Below the pieces are notes generated by a model that saw nothing but the letters and a program-made list of their open reading frames with translations, did not search any database and was not told the DNA's origin. Of a stretch of 64,000 nucleotides of DNA, positions 50,778 through 59,288 are shown in pieces. Numbering within the stretch: the first letter of the stretch is position 1; the number at the start of each line of letters is the position of its first letter. Source of the stretch: Microbacterium marinilacus (lineage in GTDB: Bacteria; Actinomycetota; Actinomycetes; Actinomycetales; Microbacteriaceae). The stretch is from the NCBI RefSeq assembly GCF_019753765.1, contig NZ_JAIJZW010000002.1, positions 346,382-410,381 of the forward strand, written 5' to 3'. A program made the position numbers and the translations under genes.

Positions 50778-51857
50778 GTGACGGCGGTGCCGATCACGAT
50801 CGGCATGCGCCCCGCGCCCGTCGCCGGCGCGGAGGCGGGGACGGGGCCGCTCGTCGACACCTTCGGCCGGGTGCACCGCGATCTGCGGATCTCCCTCACC
50901 GACCGTTGCTCGCTGCGCTGCACCTACTGCATGCCGGAGCAGGGCAACGAGTGGCTCGCCCGCACGAGCATCCTCACGCTCGACGAGATCGAGCGCGTCG
51001 CGCGCGTCGCCGCGTCAGCGGGCATCAGCACGTTCCGGCTGACCGGCGGGGAGCCTCTGCTGCGGACCGACATCGTGGACGTCGTCCGCCGGCTCGCGGC
51101 GATCGAGGCCGTCGCGCCCGACGGGACCCGCAGCCCGGTCCAGATCGCGATGACGACCAACGGCATCCGCCTGCCCGAGTTGCTGCCCGGCCTGATCGAC
51201 GCGGGCCTGACGCGCCTGAACATCTCGATCGACACGCTGCGGCGCGAGCGTTTCCGCGACCTCACGCGCCGCGACCGACTGGACGACGTCCTCGACGGGA
51301 TCGCGGCGGCCGCAGCCTCGGGGCTGCGCCCCCTGAAGCTCAACGCCGTGGCGGTGCGCGACGTGAACGAGGACGAGCTGGTCGAGCTGGTCGAGTTCGC
51401 GGTGGCCCATGACGCGCAGCTGCGGTTCATCGAGCAGATGCCGCTCGACGCGGGGCACACGTGGTCGCGCGAGCGCATGGTGACCCGAGAGGAGATCCTC
51501 GAGACGCTCTCGCGGCGCTGGCGTCTCACGCCCGTGCCCGGGCGCGGGGGAGCGCCGGCCGAGACGTGGATCCTCGACGGCGGCCCGCACCGGGTCGGTG
51601 TGATCGCCTCGGTCACCGCGCCGTTCTGCGGTGCTTGCGACCGTCTGCGCCTCACGGCGGATGGTCAGTTGCGCAACTGCCTGTTCTCGACGACCGAGTT
51701 CGACCTGCTGCCCATCCTGCGGAGCGAAGGCGCCGATCTCGACGCCGAGCTCGACGCGATGATGCGCGGCTGCATCCTGCGCAAGCTGCCCGGGCACGCG
51801 ATCGACGACCCGTCGTTCCTGCAGCCGACCCGCGGCATGAACGCCATCGGCGGCTGA
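50778..51857 (+). CDS. moaA: GTP 3',8-cyclase MoaA
   Basis: MoaA starts molybdenum cofactor synthesis by radical SAM-dependent rearrangement of GTP. The 359-residue protein has the SAM-cluster cysteines C44, C48 and C51 (TDRCSLRCTYCMPEQG), RLTGGEPLLRTDIVDVVRRL, and the C-terminal second cluster site FCGACDRLRLTADGQLRNCL, ending in the essential Gly-Gly (NAIGG). The GTG at 50778 follows GGAGCG. It stands apart from the other Mo-cofactor genes, which end at 47764. Confidence 0.97.
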   Translation: MTAVPITIGMRPAPVAGAEAGTGPLVDTFGRVHRDLRISLTDRCSLRCTYCMPEQGNEWLARTSILTLDEIERVARVAASAGISTFRLTGGEPLLRTDIVDVVRRLAAIEAVAPDGTRSPVQIAMTTNGIRLPELLPGLIDAGLTRLNISIDTLRRERFRDLTRRDRLDDVLDGIAAAAASGLRPLKLNAVAVRDVNEDELVELVEFAVAHDAQLRFIEQMPLDAGHTWSRERMVTREEILETLSRRWRLTPVPGRGGAPAETWILDGGPHRVGVIASVTAPFCGACDRLRLTADGQLRNCLFSTTEFDLLPILRSEGADLDAELDAMMRGCILRKLPGHAIDDPSFLQPTRGMNAIGG

Positions 51858-51917
51858 GCGCACGACCGCCCGCCCACGCCGGCCCCGAGCACTCCGCTCG
51901 ACACCGCACCGCCGCGT

Positions 51918-52041
51918 CGAGACCGCGCTTCCTGCGCTACACCGCGCCCGCGGAACGAGACCGAGCTTCCTGCGCGAGACCGTCGCCGACGGTCCCGGTC
52001 TCGCTCAGGACCTGCGGTCTCGCGCAGGACTTGCGGTCTCG
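51918..52041. repeat. 19-bp-period array of CGAGACCG/CGGTCTCG boxes
   Basis: The 8-bp box CGAGACCG occurs at 51918, 51956 and 51975, with a decayed copy (CTACACCG) at 51937, so the period is 19 bp. After a 13-bp GC-rich centre its reverse complement CGGTCTCG occurs at 51996, 52015 and 52034, again every 19 bp. Spacers share CTTCCTGCG and its counterpart CAGGAC. The whole is an imperfect large inverted repeat in the convergent gap between moaA and map. It could form a long hairpin acting as a terminator, or be a genome-wide intergenic repeat family. Confidence 0.85.
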
Positions 52042-52054
52042 GTCTGTGCGGGGG

Positions 52055-52828
52055 TCAGAGGCCCGTGCGGTCGGTGAGGACGATCGGGCCATCGGCGGTG
52101 ATCGCGATCGTGTGCTCCGAGTGCGCGCCGCGTGAGCCGTCGACGCTGCGCAGGGTCCAGCCGTCGGGGTCCGTCACCAGCTCGTCGGTGGTCTGCAGGA
52201 ACCAGGGCTCGATCGCGATGACCAGGCCGGGCTTGAGGGGGAACCCGCGTCCCGGACGGCCGTCGTTGGGCACGTGCGGATCGCCGTGCATCACGCGGCC
52301 GACCCCGTGACCGCCGAAGTCGGTGTTGATGCTGAGGCCCTCGCCGTGCGCGACGGCCGCGATCGCCGCGGAGATGTCGCCGATCCGGTTGCCGGCCGTG
52401 GCCGCCGCGATCGCGGCGTCGAGCGCTCGCTCGGTCGTCTCGATCAGCGCGAGGTCCTCGTCGCGCGGGGTGCCGACGACGAACGAGACGGCGGAGTCGG
52501 CGACCCATCCGTCGACGGACGCGGCGAAGTCGAGGGTGACCAGGTCGCCGTCGCGCAGCGAGTAGTCGTGGGGGAGACCGTGCAGGACCGCGTCGTTGAT
52601 GGACGTGCAGAGCACCTTGCCGAACGGGCTCGCCCCGAACGACGGGTGGTAGTCGATGTAGCAGGACTCGGCGCCCGCCTTGCGGATCATCTCGTGTGCG
52701 CGACGGTCGATGGCGAGCAGGTTCGTGCCCACCTTGGTGTCCTCGCGCAGCGCCGCGAGGGTCTCTGCGACGAAGCGGCCCGCCGGCCGCATCCGCTCGA
52801 TCTCGGCAGGGGTGCGCAGTTCGATCAT
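52055..52828 (-). CDS. map: Methionine aminopeptidase, type I
   Basis: This enzyme removes the initiator Met from nascent proteins. The 257-residue protein has the pita-bread fold with metal ligands Asp100 and Asp111 (VTLDFAASVDGWVADSAVSF), a His in FGGHGVGRVMHGDPHVPND, and two Glu in IAIEPWF and HSEHTIAI. The ATG at 52828 has GAGAGGA upstream. It is a single gene, convergent with moaA across the repeat array. Confidence 0.96.
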   Translation of the reverse strand: MIELRTPAEIERMRPAGRFVAETLAALREDTKVGTNLLAIDRRAHEMIRKAGAESCYIDYHPSFGASPFGKVLCTSINDAVLHGLPHDYSLRDGDLVTLDFAASVDGWVADSAVSFVVGTPRDEDLALIETTERALDAAIAAATAGNRIGDISAAIAAVAHGEGLSINTDFGGHGVGRVMHGDPHVPNDGRPGRGFPLKPGLVIAIEPWFLQTTDELVTDPDGWTLRSVDGSRGAHSEHTIAITADGPIVLTDRTGL

Positions 52829-52925
52829 GAGGATCCTCTCGGTCGCCTCCCATTCTTCCCGATGAGCGGCTGAGACTTCCCCCAGCGCACGGTGTGACGC
52901 CTCAGCCGCGGCGTAGCATCTCGAC

Positions 52926-53423
52926 ATGACGCTTCGCCGGGCCTTCCTCCGCTGGCTGTGGTTCGCCGCCGCCGTGCTCCCGCTGTGGCTGCTGATCGGC
53001 TGGGGCGTCTTCAACGCCAGCGGATGGACGTTCCTGTGGGTGCTGTTCATCGCCCTCCCGTCGGTCGCGGTGACGCAGCTCGTGCTGACGCTGCTCGCGC
53101 GTGCGCGTCCGTCCGTCCGTCGCACCGGTGCCGTCTCCTGGCTGGACGTCGCCGGCTTCGGCGTGTGGCACGTGCTGACGATCGCCGTCGGCTTCTACAG
53201 CGAGGCGTGGTTCGGGCTGACGCTGACGCTCGCGATCGCAGCCGCGATCGGCGTGCTCTGGCTGCAGCTCTGGCAGCTGTGGCGTGAATCCGCGCCGGCA
53301 CGCCTCCTCCGCGACGCCACGGACGATGCCCGACGCACCCTCGGCGACGATCCCTTCGCCTCGCGGCCCCGGGGCGCCGCCCCGGTGATCGTCGTCGAGG
53401 AGCGGACGCCGCCGCGCTCCTGA
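52926..53423 (+). CDS. Small polytopic membrane protein
   Basis: This 165-residue protein has about four predicted helices (LRWLWFAAAVLPLWLLIGWG, FLWVLFIALPSVAVTQLVLT, VAGFGVWHVLTIAVGFYSEA, LTLTLAIAAAIGVLWLQLWQ) and a basic/acidic C-terminal tail. I recognise no functional domain. It sits between map and rplS and is a common unannotated membrane protein type in Microbacteriaceae. Confidence 0.72.
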   Translation: MTLRRAFLRWLWFAAAVLPLWLLIGWGVFNASGWTFLWVLFIALPSVAVTQLVLTLLARARPSVRRTGAVSWLDVAGFGVWHVLTIAVGFYSEAWFGLTLTLAIAAAIGVLWLQLWQLWRESAPARLLRDATDDARRTLGDDPFASRPRGAAPVIVVEERTPPRS

Positions 53424-53448
53424 CTCCGACCGGCTCCGCCGTCCCGGA

Positions 53449-53478
53449 TTGGCGCGCGGCCGCGGGGCGTGGCACAAT
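53449..53478 (+). promoter_or_regulatory. rplS promoter
   Basis: TTGGCG (53449-53454) and CACAAT (53473-53478) are separated by 18 bp, a good -35/-10 pair. The implied start near 53485 would give a leader of about 145 nt before rplS. Confidence 0.6.
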
Positions 53479-53484
53479 GGTCCG

Positions 53485-53631
53485 GTTGTGCCGTGGCCGC
53501 ACGCCTGTCGGTGTGCCGCGCTTCGCCGCTCTGCCTCAGGGGAGCCGAGGGTCGTCAGACCTCACCGCACACGCAGACAATCCTTGAAACCAACGCGGCC
53601 GACCTGTGGCGGCTGCAGGAAGTGATCAGAC
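53485..53631 (+). promoter_or_regulatory. Long 5' leader of rplS
   Basis: About 145 nt separate the inferred start from the ATG. The leader contains short GC-rich inverted repeats and a less GC-rich segment near 53575-53600. Ribosomal protein genes often carry autoregulatory leaders, including L19 leaders in other bacteria, but no known RNA motif can be confirmed by eye. Confidence 0.35.
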
Positions 53632-53982
53632 ATGCACATCCTCGACGCCGTCGACGCGGCCTCGCTGCGCTCGGACATCCCGACCTTCGCCCCCGGTGAC
53701 ACCGTCAAGGTGCACGTGAACATCATCGAGGGCAGCCGCTCGCGTATCCAGGTGTTCCAGGGCGTCGTCATCGCCCGCCAGGGCGACGGCGTGCGCGAGA
53801 CCTTCACGGTCCGCAAGATCAGCTTCCAGGTCGGCGTGGAGCGCACCTTCCCGGTGCACTCGCCCGTCATCGACCACATCGAGGTCGTGACCCGCGGTGA
53901 CGTTCGCCGCGCCAAGCTGTACTACCTGCGCAACCTGCGCGGCAAGAAGGCGAAGATCAAGGAGAAGCGCGACAACGGCTGA
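53632..53982 (+). CDS. rplS: 50S ribosomal protein L19
   Basis: This large-subunit protein lies at the 30S-50S interface. The 116-residue protein has [20 protein letters not shown] and [40 protein letters not shown], and a basic C-terminus ([16 protein letters not shown]). It has its own promoter and a very strong terminator immediately downstream. Confidence 0.98.
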   Translation: MHILDAVDAASLRSDIPTFAPGDTVKVHVNIIEGSRSRIQVFQGVVIARQGDGVRETFTVRKISFQVGVERTFPVHSPVIDHIEVVTRGDVRRAKLYYLRNLRGKKAKIKEKRDNG

Positions 53983-53998
53983 GCCGATCCGCTCCTCC

Positions 53999-54034
53999 GG
54001 AACACCCCGTGGCCCGTCGGCCACGGGGTGTTCC
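53999..54034 (+). terminator. Strong rplS terminator hairpin
   Basis: GGAACACCCCGTGGCC (53999-54014) pairs perfectly with GGCCACGGGGTGTTCC (54019-54034) around a 4-nt loop, giving a 16-bp stem 16 bp after the rplS stop. No T tract follows. Confidence 0.85.
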
Positions 54035-54157
54035 GCGTCGTGGGCCGAGGCGCTCCGACACGTTCGGGGGATCGTCGGCACGCCGTCCGCCTACCCGCGA
54101 CGGATGTGCGAACCTTGAGCAAGTGCGCCGGACGGCGCTCGGCAGTCGAAGGATCCC

Positions 54158-54943
54158 ATGAGCAGCGAGCCCCCCGCCTCCGCGGCGCCGATGTCCCGAC
54201 GCAGTCGCCGCGACGAGGACCGCGAGGAGCGGCCGGGCCGCTCCCGAGGCTGGATCGTCTTCCTCCGCGACGTCGTCGTGATCATCGTCATCGCGGTGGT
54301 CGTGTCGTTCCTGGTGAAGACCTTCGTCGTCCGCTCCTTCTTCATCCCCTCGGCGTCGATGGAGGACACGCTCGTCATCGACGACCGCATCCTGGTCGAT
54401 GAGCTCACGCCGCGCTGGAACGACTACACCCGGGGCGAGGTCGTGGTCTTCAAGGATCCGGGCGGCTGGCTGGACACGCCGCCCGCCGCTCCGATGACGC
54501 CGCCCGCCGCCGCCGTCGACTGGCTGCTCAGTCTCGTGGGGCTCTCGGCATCGGACTCGGACGATCATCTGGTCAAGCGGATCATCGGGCTCCCGGGGGA
54601 CCACGTCGTCTGCTGCAACGCCCTCGGTCAGATCACCGTCAACGACGTGCCGATCGACGAGCTCGACTACCTCAAGCTGCCGGACGGCGACACGGAGGCG
54701 TCCAACGACCCGTTCGACGTGACCGTGCCGGACGACGCGCTCTGGGTGATGGGCGACAACCGCGATCGGTCGAAGGACTCCCGGTACAACACCGACCAGC
54801 CGGGCAACGGCTTCGTGCCGCTCGAGAACGTCGTCGGCCGAGCCTTCCTGCGCACCTGGCCGCTCGACCGGTTCGGAGCGATCGACGCGCACCCGGAGGT
54901 GTTCGCGGGAGTGCCGGATCCGGAGCCGGGAGAGAGCCGCTGA
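54158..54943 (+). CDS. lepB: Signal peptidase I
   Basis: LepB cleaves signal peptides of exported proteins at the outer face of the membrane. The 261-residue protein has a cytoplasmic basic N-terminus, one membrane helix (about residues 36-58), the catalytic Ser67 in IPSASMEDTL, the catalytic Lys140 in HLVKRIIGLPGDHV, and the family block ALWVMGDNRDRSKDSRYNT. Its stop overlaps the ATG of rnhB by 1 bp. Confidence 0.97.
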   Translation: MSSEPPASAAPMSRRSRRDEDREERPGRSRGWIVFLRDVVVIIVIAVVVSFLVKTFVVRSFFIPSASMEDTLVIDDRILVDELTPRWNDYTRGEVVVFKDPGGWLDTPPAAPMTPPAAAVDWLLSLVGLSASDSDDHLVKRIIGLPGDHVVCCNALGQITVNDVPIDELDYLKLPDGDTEASNDPFDVTVPDDALWVMGDNRDRSKDSRYNTDQPGNGFVPLENVVGRAFLRTWPLDRFGAIDAHPEVFAGVPDPEPGESR

Positions 54944-55602
54944 TGGCTGTGGCGATCCCGACGCTCGCCGTCGAGCGGGAGCTGCTGCGGGAGGCCCCGC
55001 TCGTGTTCGCCTGCGACGAGGTCGGCCGCGGCGCGCTGGCGGGGCCCGTCGCCGTGGGCGCCTCGGTCGTCGACGCGGACTCGGCCACGATGGAGGTTCC
55101 GGTCGGGCTGCGCGACTCGAAGCTCGTGCCGGAGCCGAAGCGCGCCGACGTCGCCGAGCGTGCGGCCGGGTGGGTGCGTGCGAGCGCCGTCGGGTGGGCC
55201 GACGCGGGAGAGATCGACGAGGTCGGCATCATGCGGGCGCTGGGGCTCGCCGCCATCCGCGCCCTCGCGGCACTGGAGGAGCTGGGCTTCGCGCCGGCGA
55301 CCGGCGTCGTGCTGCTGGACGGCAACCACGACTACATCACGCCCGCGGGGGCCGCCGGCCTCGACGTGCGACCGGTGATCAAGGCCGACAGGGACTGCGC
55401 GTCCGCGTCGGCCGCGTCGGTGATCGCGAAGGTCGCCCGGGATGCGCGCATGGTCTCGTTGCACGACGAGCATCCGGCATATGAGTGGCAGCGCAACAAG
55501 GGATACGCGAGCGCCGCCCACCGCTCGGCCATCCGGGAGGTCGGGCTCAGCGCCCATCACCGTCATTCGTGGGCGATCGCCGACGCCCCGGTGCTGTTCT
55601 GA
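54943..55602 (+). CDS. rnhB: Ribonuclease HII
   Basis: RNase HII removes ribonucleotides embedded in DNA and RNA from RNA-DNA hybrids. The 219-residue protein has VFACDEVGRGALAGPVAVGA (catalytic Asp-Glu), LRDSKLVPEPKR, VVLLDGNHDY (third Asp) and IKADRDCASASAASVIAKVA (fourth Asp), then HHRHSWAI. It is translationally coupled to lepB. Confidence 0.96.
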   Translation: MAVAIPTLAVERELLREAPLVFACDEVGRGALAGPVAVGASVVDADSATMEVPVGLRDSKLVPEPKRADVAERAAGWVRASAVGWADAGEIDEVGIMRALGLAAIRALAALEELGFAPATGVVLLDGNHDYITPAGAAGLDVRPVIKADRDCASASAASVIAKVARDARMVSLHDEHPAYEWQRNKGYASAAHRSAIREVGLSAHHRHSWAIADAPVLF

Positions 55603-55647
55603 CCGCGCGCCGTGGGGGCCTCGCGCGCGGCCTAGGATGGACTCACC

Positions 55648-55974
55648 ATGGATGACGAGGTGTTCGACGACTACGACCGCGAACTCGAGCTGGCGCTGTA
55701 CCGCGAGTACCGTGACGTCGTCTCGCAGTTCCAGTACGTGATCGAGACCGAGCGGCGCTTCTACCTCGCGAACGACGTCAGCGTGGTGCGGCACGACACC
55801 GAGCACGACTTCTACTTCGAGCTCACGATGACGGACGTCTGGGTGTGGGACATCTATCGCGCCGACCGCTTCGTGAAGTCTGTGCGTGTGCTCACGTTCA
55901 AGGACGTCAACATCGAGGAGCTGTCGCGCCCCGATTTCCAGCTGCCCGAGGAGCTCTCGCTCGACGGGAAGTGA
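55648..55974 (+). CDS. DUF2469 family protein
   Basis: This 108-residue acidic protein starts MDDEVFDDYDRELELALYRE and continues QFQYVIETERRFYLANDVSV, FYFELTMTDVWVWDIYRADR and VKSVRVLTFKDVNIEELSRP, which match the actinobacterial DUF2469 family. It is nearly always found next to rnhB and yraN in this phylum; its function is unknown. It is 45 bp after rnhB and convergent with dprA. Confidence 0.93.
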   Translation: MDDEVFDDYDRELELALYREYRDVVSQFQYVIETERRFYLANDVSVVRHDTEHDFYFELTMTDVWVWDIYRADRFVKSVRVLTFKDVNIEELSRPDFQLPEELSLDGK

Positions 55975-55994
55975 GAGGGAGCGGCGCGGACGGC

Positions 55995-57188
55995 TCATCT
56001 GCGCGCCGCCAGCCGCCACCCGGCCGCCGAGGACTCGACGCGCCCGTCGAGCTCGAGGAGACCGAGCTCCGGCCCCACCTCGGCGAACGCCAGGCCGGAG
56101 CGGCGGGCGATGTCGGGCAGGTCGCGCCACGAGCGCGCCGAGAGGGCGTCGAGCACGCGCAGCGACTCCGGTCGCTGTCGCTCGGGCGTCGCCGGCGGTC
56201 CGTCACGCCAATCGCCCAGCATCTCGAGCACATCGCCCGGCGCGGTCACGCAGGCGGCGTCGTACTCCCGCAGCAGTCGATGGCAACCCTCGGACGCCGC
56301 GCTCGTGACGGGGCCGGGGACGGCGCCGAGCGGGCGGCCGAGGGCCGCCGCGTGTCCGGCGGTGTTGAGGGATCCGCTGCGCCATCCTGCCTCGACCACG
56401 ACCGTCGCGCCGCTGACCGCCGCGATCAGACGGTTGCGCAGGAGGAACCTGAACTTCGTCGGCGTCGTGCCCGGCGGCACCTCGCTCACGATCGCGCCGT
56501 GCTCGGCGATGCGGGCGAACAGGTGGGCGTGCGCCGCGGGGTAGACGCGGTCCGCGCCGCCGGCGACGATGGCGATCGTCGCCCCGCCCGCTCCGAGGGC
56601 GGCCCGATGGGCTGCGCCGTCGATGCCGTACGCGCCACCCGAGACGATCGTGACGCCCTGGGCGGCGAGATCGCCGGCGAGGTGTCCCGAGACGTGCTCT
56701 CCGTAGGGGGTGGCCGCACGCGCGCCGACGAGAGACGCCGAGCGAGCCAGTCTGCCGAGGGTGGAGACGTCTCCGCGCACCCAGAGGGCGACGGGCGCGT
56801 GCACGCCGAGGTCGGCGAGCCGTTCCGGCCAGGGATCGCCTTCCGGCGTGATCATGGCGATGCCTCCGCGGGCGGCGCGCCGGGCCGCCTCGGCGTGCGG
56901 CGCCGCAGCGAGCCGCGGGTGCCAGCGACGGAGCGCCGTGCGGAGATCGTCCTCGGCGACGCCCGGGACCTCGGCGGGGCGGCCTCCGTCGAGCGCCCTC
57001 TCGACCACACGAAGCGCCTCGATCGGCCCGAGCGCGTCGATCAGCGCGCCCGCCACGCCGTCGCCCGGCTCCGCCAGGCCGCTCCACACCGCGCGCGCGG
57101 CGATCGTCTCGAGGTCGCCGATGCTGCTGTCGATGGTCGAGACCGCGGCGCGGAGATCACGATCGGACAGGAGACTCACGGCGGTCAT
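55995..57188 (-). CDS. dprA: DNA processing protein DprA
   Basis: DprA binds incoming single-stranded DNA during natural transformation and loads RecA. The 397-residue protein has a SAM-like N-terminal part (residues ~1-110), the Rossmann fold with SLVGARAATPYGEHVSGHLA, IVSGGAYGIDGAAHRAALGA, FRFLLRNRLIAAVSG and VVVEAGWRSGSLNTAGHAAA, and a C-terminal winged-helix domain. The ATG at 57188 overlaps the comM stop by 4 bp. It is part of yraN-comM-dprA. Confidence 0.95.
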   Translation of the reverse strand: MTAVSLLSDRDLRAAVSTIDSSIGDLETIAARAVWSGLAEPGDGVAGALIDALGPIEALRVVERALDGGRPAEVPGVAEDDLRTALRRWHPRLAAAPHAEAARRAARGGIAMITPEGDPWPERLADLGVHAPVALWVRGDVSTLGRLARSASLVGARAATPYGEHVSGHLAGDLAAQGVTIVSGGAYGIDGAAHRAALGAGGATIAIVAGGADRVYPAAHAHLFARIAEHGAIVSEVPPGTTPTKFRFLLRNRLIAAVSGATVVVEAGWRSGSLNTAGHAAALGRPLGAVPGPVTSAASEGCHRLLREYDAACVTAPGDVLEMLGDWRDGPPATPERQRPESLRVLDALSARSWRDLPDIARRSGLAFAEVGPELGLLELDGRVESSAAGWRLAARR

Positions 57189-58708
57189 GCCGCGATGCCC
57201 TTCTTCAGGAAGAGTGCGTGACCGATGTCGGCCGACGAGGGCTCGTCGCGCCCGCCGAGGTCCGCGAGAGTCCACGCGACGCGCAGGATGCGGTCGTAGC
57301 CGCGCAGCGTGATCGCACCGCGTTGCAGAGCGGTCTCGAGCGACCGCCGGGCGTCCGCGGAGACGGCGCGTGGCCCCTGACGCAGCCAGGAGCCCGGCAC
57401 CTCGGCGTTGAGGCGCCAGGGCGTCCCGCGCAGGCGCGCGGCGGCGCGATCCCGTGCCTGCGCCACCCGATCGCGAGCCTCTGCGGTGCTGACGGCCGGT
57501 CCGTCCTCCTGCCTGCTGGACGCGACGCGCTGCAGCCGAAGATCGATGTCCAGCCGGTCGAGCAGGGGGCCCGAGAGCTTCGCGAGGTAGCGGCGTACGA
57601 CGCTGGGCGCGCAGGTGCAGGTGCCGCCGCGAACGCCGAACTCGCCGCAGGGGCACGGGTTCGTCGCCAGGACGAGCTGGAACCGTGCGGGGAACTCCGC
57701 GCGGAACCCCGCGCGGTGGATCTCGATGCGCCCCTGCTCGAGGGGCTGCCGCAGCGCATCCAGGACGCCGGAGGGCGCCTCCGCGGCCTCGTCCACGAAC
57801 AGCACGCCGCGCGAGGCGCGCGCCACGGCGCCGGGCCGCGCCGCACGGGATCCGCCTCCCACGAGCGCCGCGACGGACGCCGAGTGGTGCGGGGCCTCGA
57901 AGGGCGGCGTGCGATCGAGTGCCACGATCGGCTCGCCCGCCAGCGACCGGAGCGAGGCGACCTCGAGGGCGGCCGCGTCGTCGAGCGCCGGAAGGATCCC
58001 CGGCAGCCTGCGGGCCAGCATCGTCTTGCCGGCCCCCGGCGGCCCCGACATGAGCAGATGATGCCCGCCCGCTGCGGCGGCTATCAGCGCCTCGACGGCG
58101 GCCGGCTGTCCGACCACCTCGGCGAGGTCGAGTGGCTCGCCCGGGCGTGCGGCACGGGCATGCGCCGGCACAGGCTCGAGGTCGGGCACCTCGATGTCCG
58201 CGCCGTGCCAACGGGCGACCTCTGCGAGCGAGACGGCACCCAGCACCTCGACGTCCGGCACGAGCTGAGCCTCCGCGAGGTTCGCCCGGGGCACGACGAA
58301 CCGATCGAAGCCACGACCCGCCGCCGCGTGAACGGCGGGGAGCACTCCCGGGACCGGTCGAAGGCGACCGTCCAGCCCGAGCTCGCCGATGTGCACGGTG
58401 CGAGCGAGCGACTCGGGCAGCACGAACCCGTCGATCGCGAGAGACGCCACCGCGATCGCGACGTCGAAGCCCGTGCCCTGCTTGGGCAGCCCGGCGGGGG
58501 AGAGGTTGACGGTCACCCGTCGGTCGGGCAGGCGCATGTCGCTGTTCTCGCAGGCGTTCATGACGCGGCGCTGGGCCTCGCCCAATGCCTTGTCGCCGAG
58601 CCCGATGATCTTGAACTCGGGCTTCTGCGCGGTGATGTCGGCCTCGACCTCGACGAGCTCGCCGCGCAGGCCGGTCAGCGCGACGGCCCATGTGCGGGCG
58701 ACCCTCAT
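57185..58708 (-). CDS. comM: ComM/YifB-type Mg-chelatase-like AAA+ ATPase
   Basis: ComM is a helicase that extends branch migration during integration of transforming DNA. The 507-residue protein has the N-terminal S5-like domain (TGLRGELVEVEADITAQKPE, INLSP-like VNLSPAGLPKQGTGFD), Walker A SGPPGAGKTMLARRLPGILP, HHSASVAALVGGGSRAA, Walker B GVLFVDEAAEAPSGVLDALR and the Cys cluster NPCPCGEFGVRGGTCTCAPS, then a C-terminal lid. It overlaps yraN and dprA by 4 bp each. Confidence 0.95.
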   Translation of the reverse strand: MRVARTWAVALTGLRGELVEVEADITAQKPEFKIIGLGDKALGEAQRRVMNACENSDMRLPDRRVTVNLSPAGLPKQGTGFDVAIAVASLAIDGFVLPESLARTVHIGELGLDGRLRPVPGVLPAVHAAAGRGFDRFVVPRANLAEAQLVPDVEVLGAVSLAEVARWHGADIEVPDLEPVPAHARAARPGEPLDLAEVVGQPAAVEALIAAAAGGHHLLMSGPPGAGKTMLARRLPGILPALDDAAALEVASLRSLAGEPIVALDRTPPFEAPHHSASVAALVGGGSRAARPGAVARASRGVLFVDEAAEAPSGVLDALRQPLEQGRIEIHRAGFRAEFPARFQLVLATNPCPCGEFGVRGGTCTCAPSVVRRYLAKLSGPLLDRLDIDLRLQRVASSRQEDGPAVSTAEARDRVAQARDRAAARLRGTPWRLNAEVPGSWLRQGPRAVSADARRSLETALQRGAITLRGYDRILRVAWTLADLGGRDEPSSADIGHALFLKKGIAA

Positions 58709-59067
58709 CGCAGCCCCTCCAGGTGCTCGAGGGTGCCGGTGCGGGGATCGCTGCCGACGATGGCGATGGCGTCGACGCGGATCCGTCGTCGCCGTACCAG
58801 GCCCGGATGCGCCGCGCACCAGGCGAGCGCGACGCGCCACATCCTGTCGAGCTTGCGGTCGTCGATCGCGGTGAACGGGTGGCCGTACCCGATGCCGCTG
58901 CGCGTCTTCACCTCCACGGCGGCCACCCGCGTGCCGCGTGCCGCGACGATGTCGATCTCGCCCTCTGGGCATCGCCAGTTGCGGTCGAGGATCTCGTAGC
59001 CGTGTGCGGCCAGGTGCGCCGCGGCGCGGTCCTCACCCGCCCGTCCCAGGTCGTCCTTGCGTGCCAT
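58705..59067 (-). CDS. YraN family (UPF0102) nuclease-like protein
   Basis: This 120-residue protein has the PD-(D/E)XK-like core of the family: GRAGEDRAAAHLAAHGYEIL, DRNWRCPEGEIDIVAARG, VAAVEVKTRSGIGYGHPFTA. The Asp, Glu and Lys that would bind metal are present. The ATG at 59067 (MARKDDLGRAGE) is preceded by GGGGA. It is the first gene of yraN-comM-dprA; its role in DNA processing is inferred from context and the family. Confidence 0.93.
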   Translation of the reverse strand: MARKDDLGRAGEDRAAAHLAAHGYEILDRNWRCPEGEIDIVAARGTRVAAVEVKTRSGIGYGHPFTAIDDRKLDRMWRVALAWCAAHPGLVRRRRIRVDAIAIVGSDPRTGTLEHLEGLR

Positions 59068-59288
59068 TCCCCGAGCCTCGGCGACCTGCCGTCGCCCGTG
59101 GGCCGGTTCTCCCGCCGACTCGAACAACCTCGACGCTCGCGGGCGTGGGAGCGACAGGACACGCGGACCGAGAAGGGGTCTCGAACGGTGCCGTGCTCCG
59201 GAAGCGTGCCCGGCGGCGGGCAGGCTGTCGCCGCTGGGCGGGTCGTCGCCTCGCCGCCGCCCGGGGGCGTCAAGCTGGAGGCATGCGG

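Noticed and set aside
51918-52041. Regular repeats considered as a CRISPR array
   Set aside because: The repeated box is only 8 bp with an 11-bp spacer, orientation flips at the centre, and no cas gene is present.
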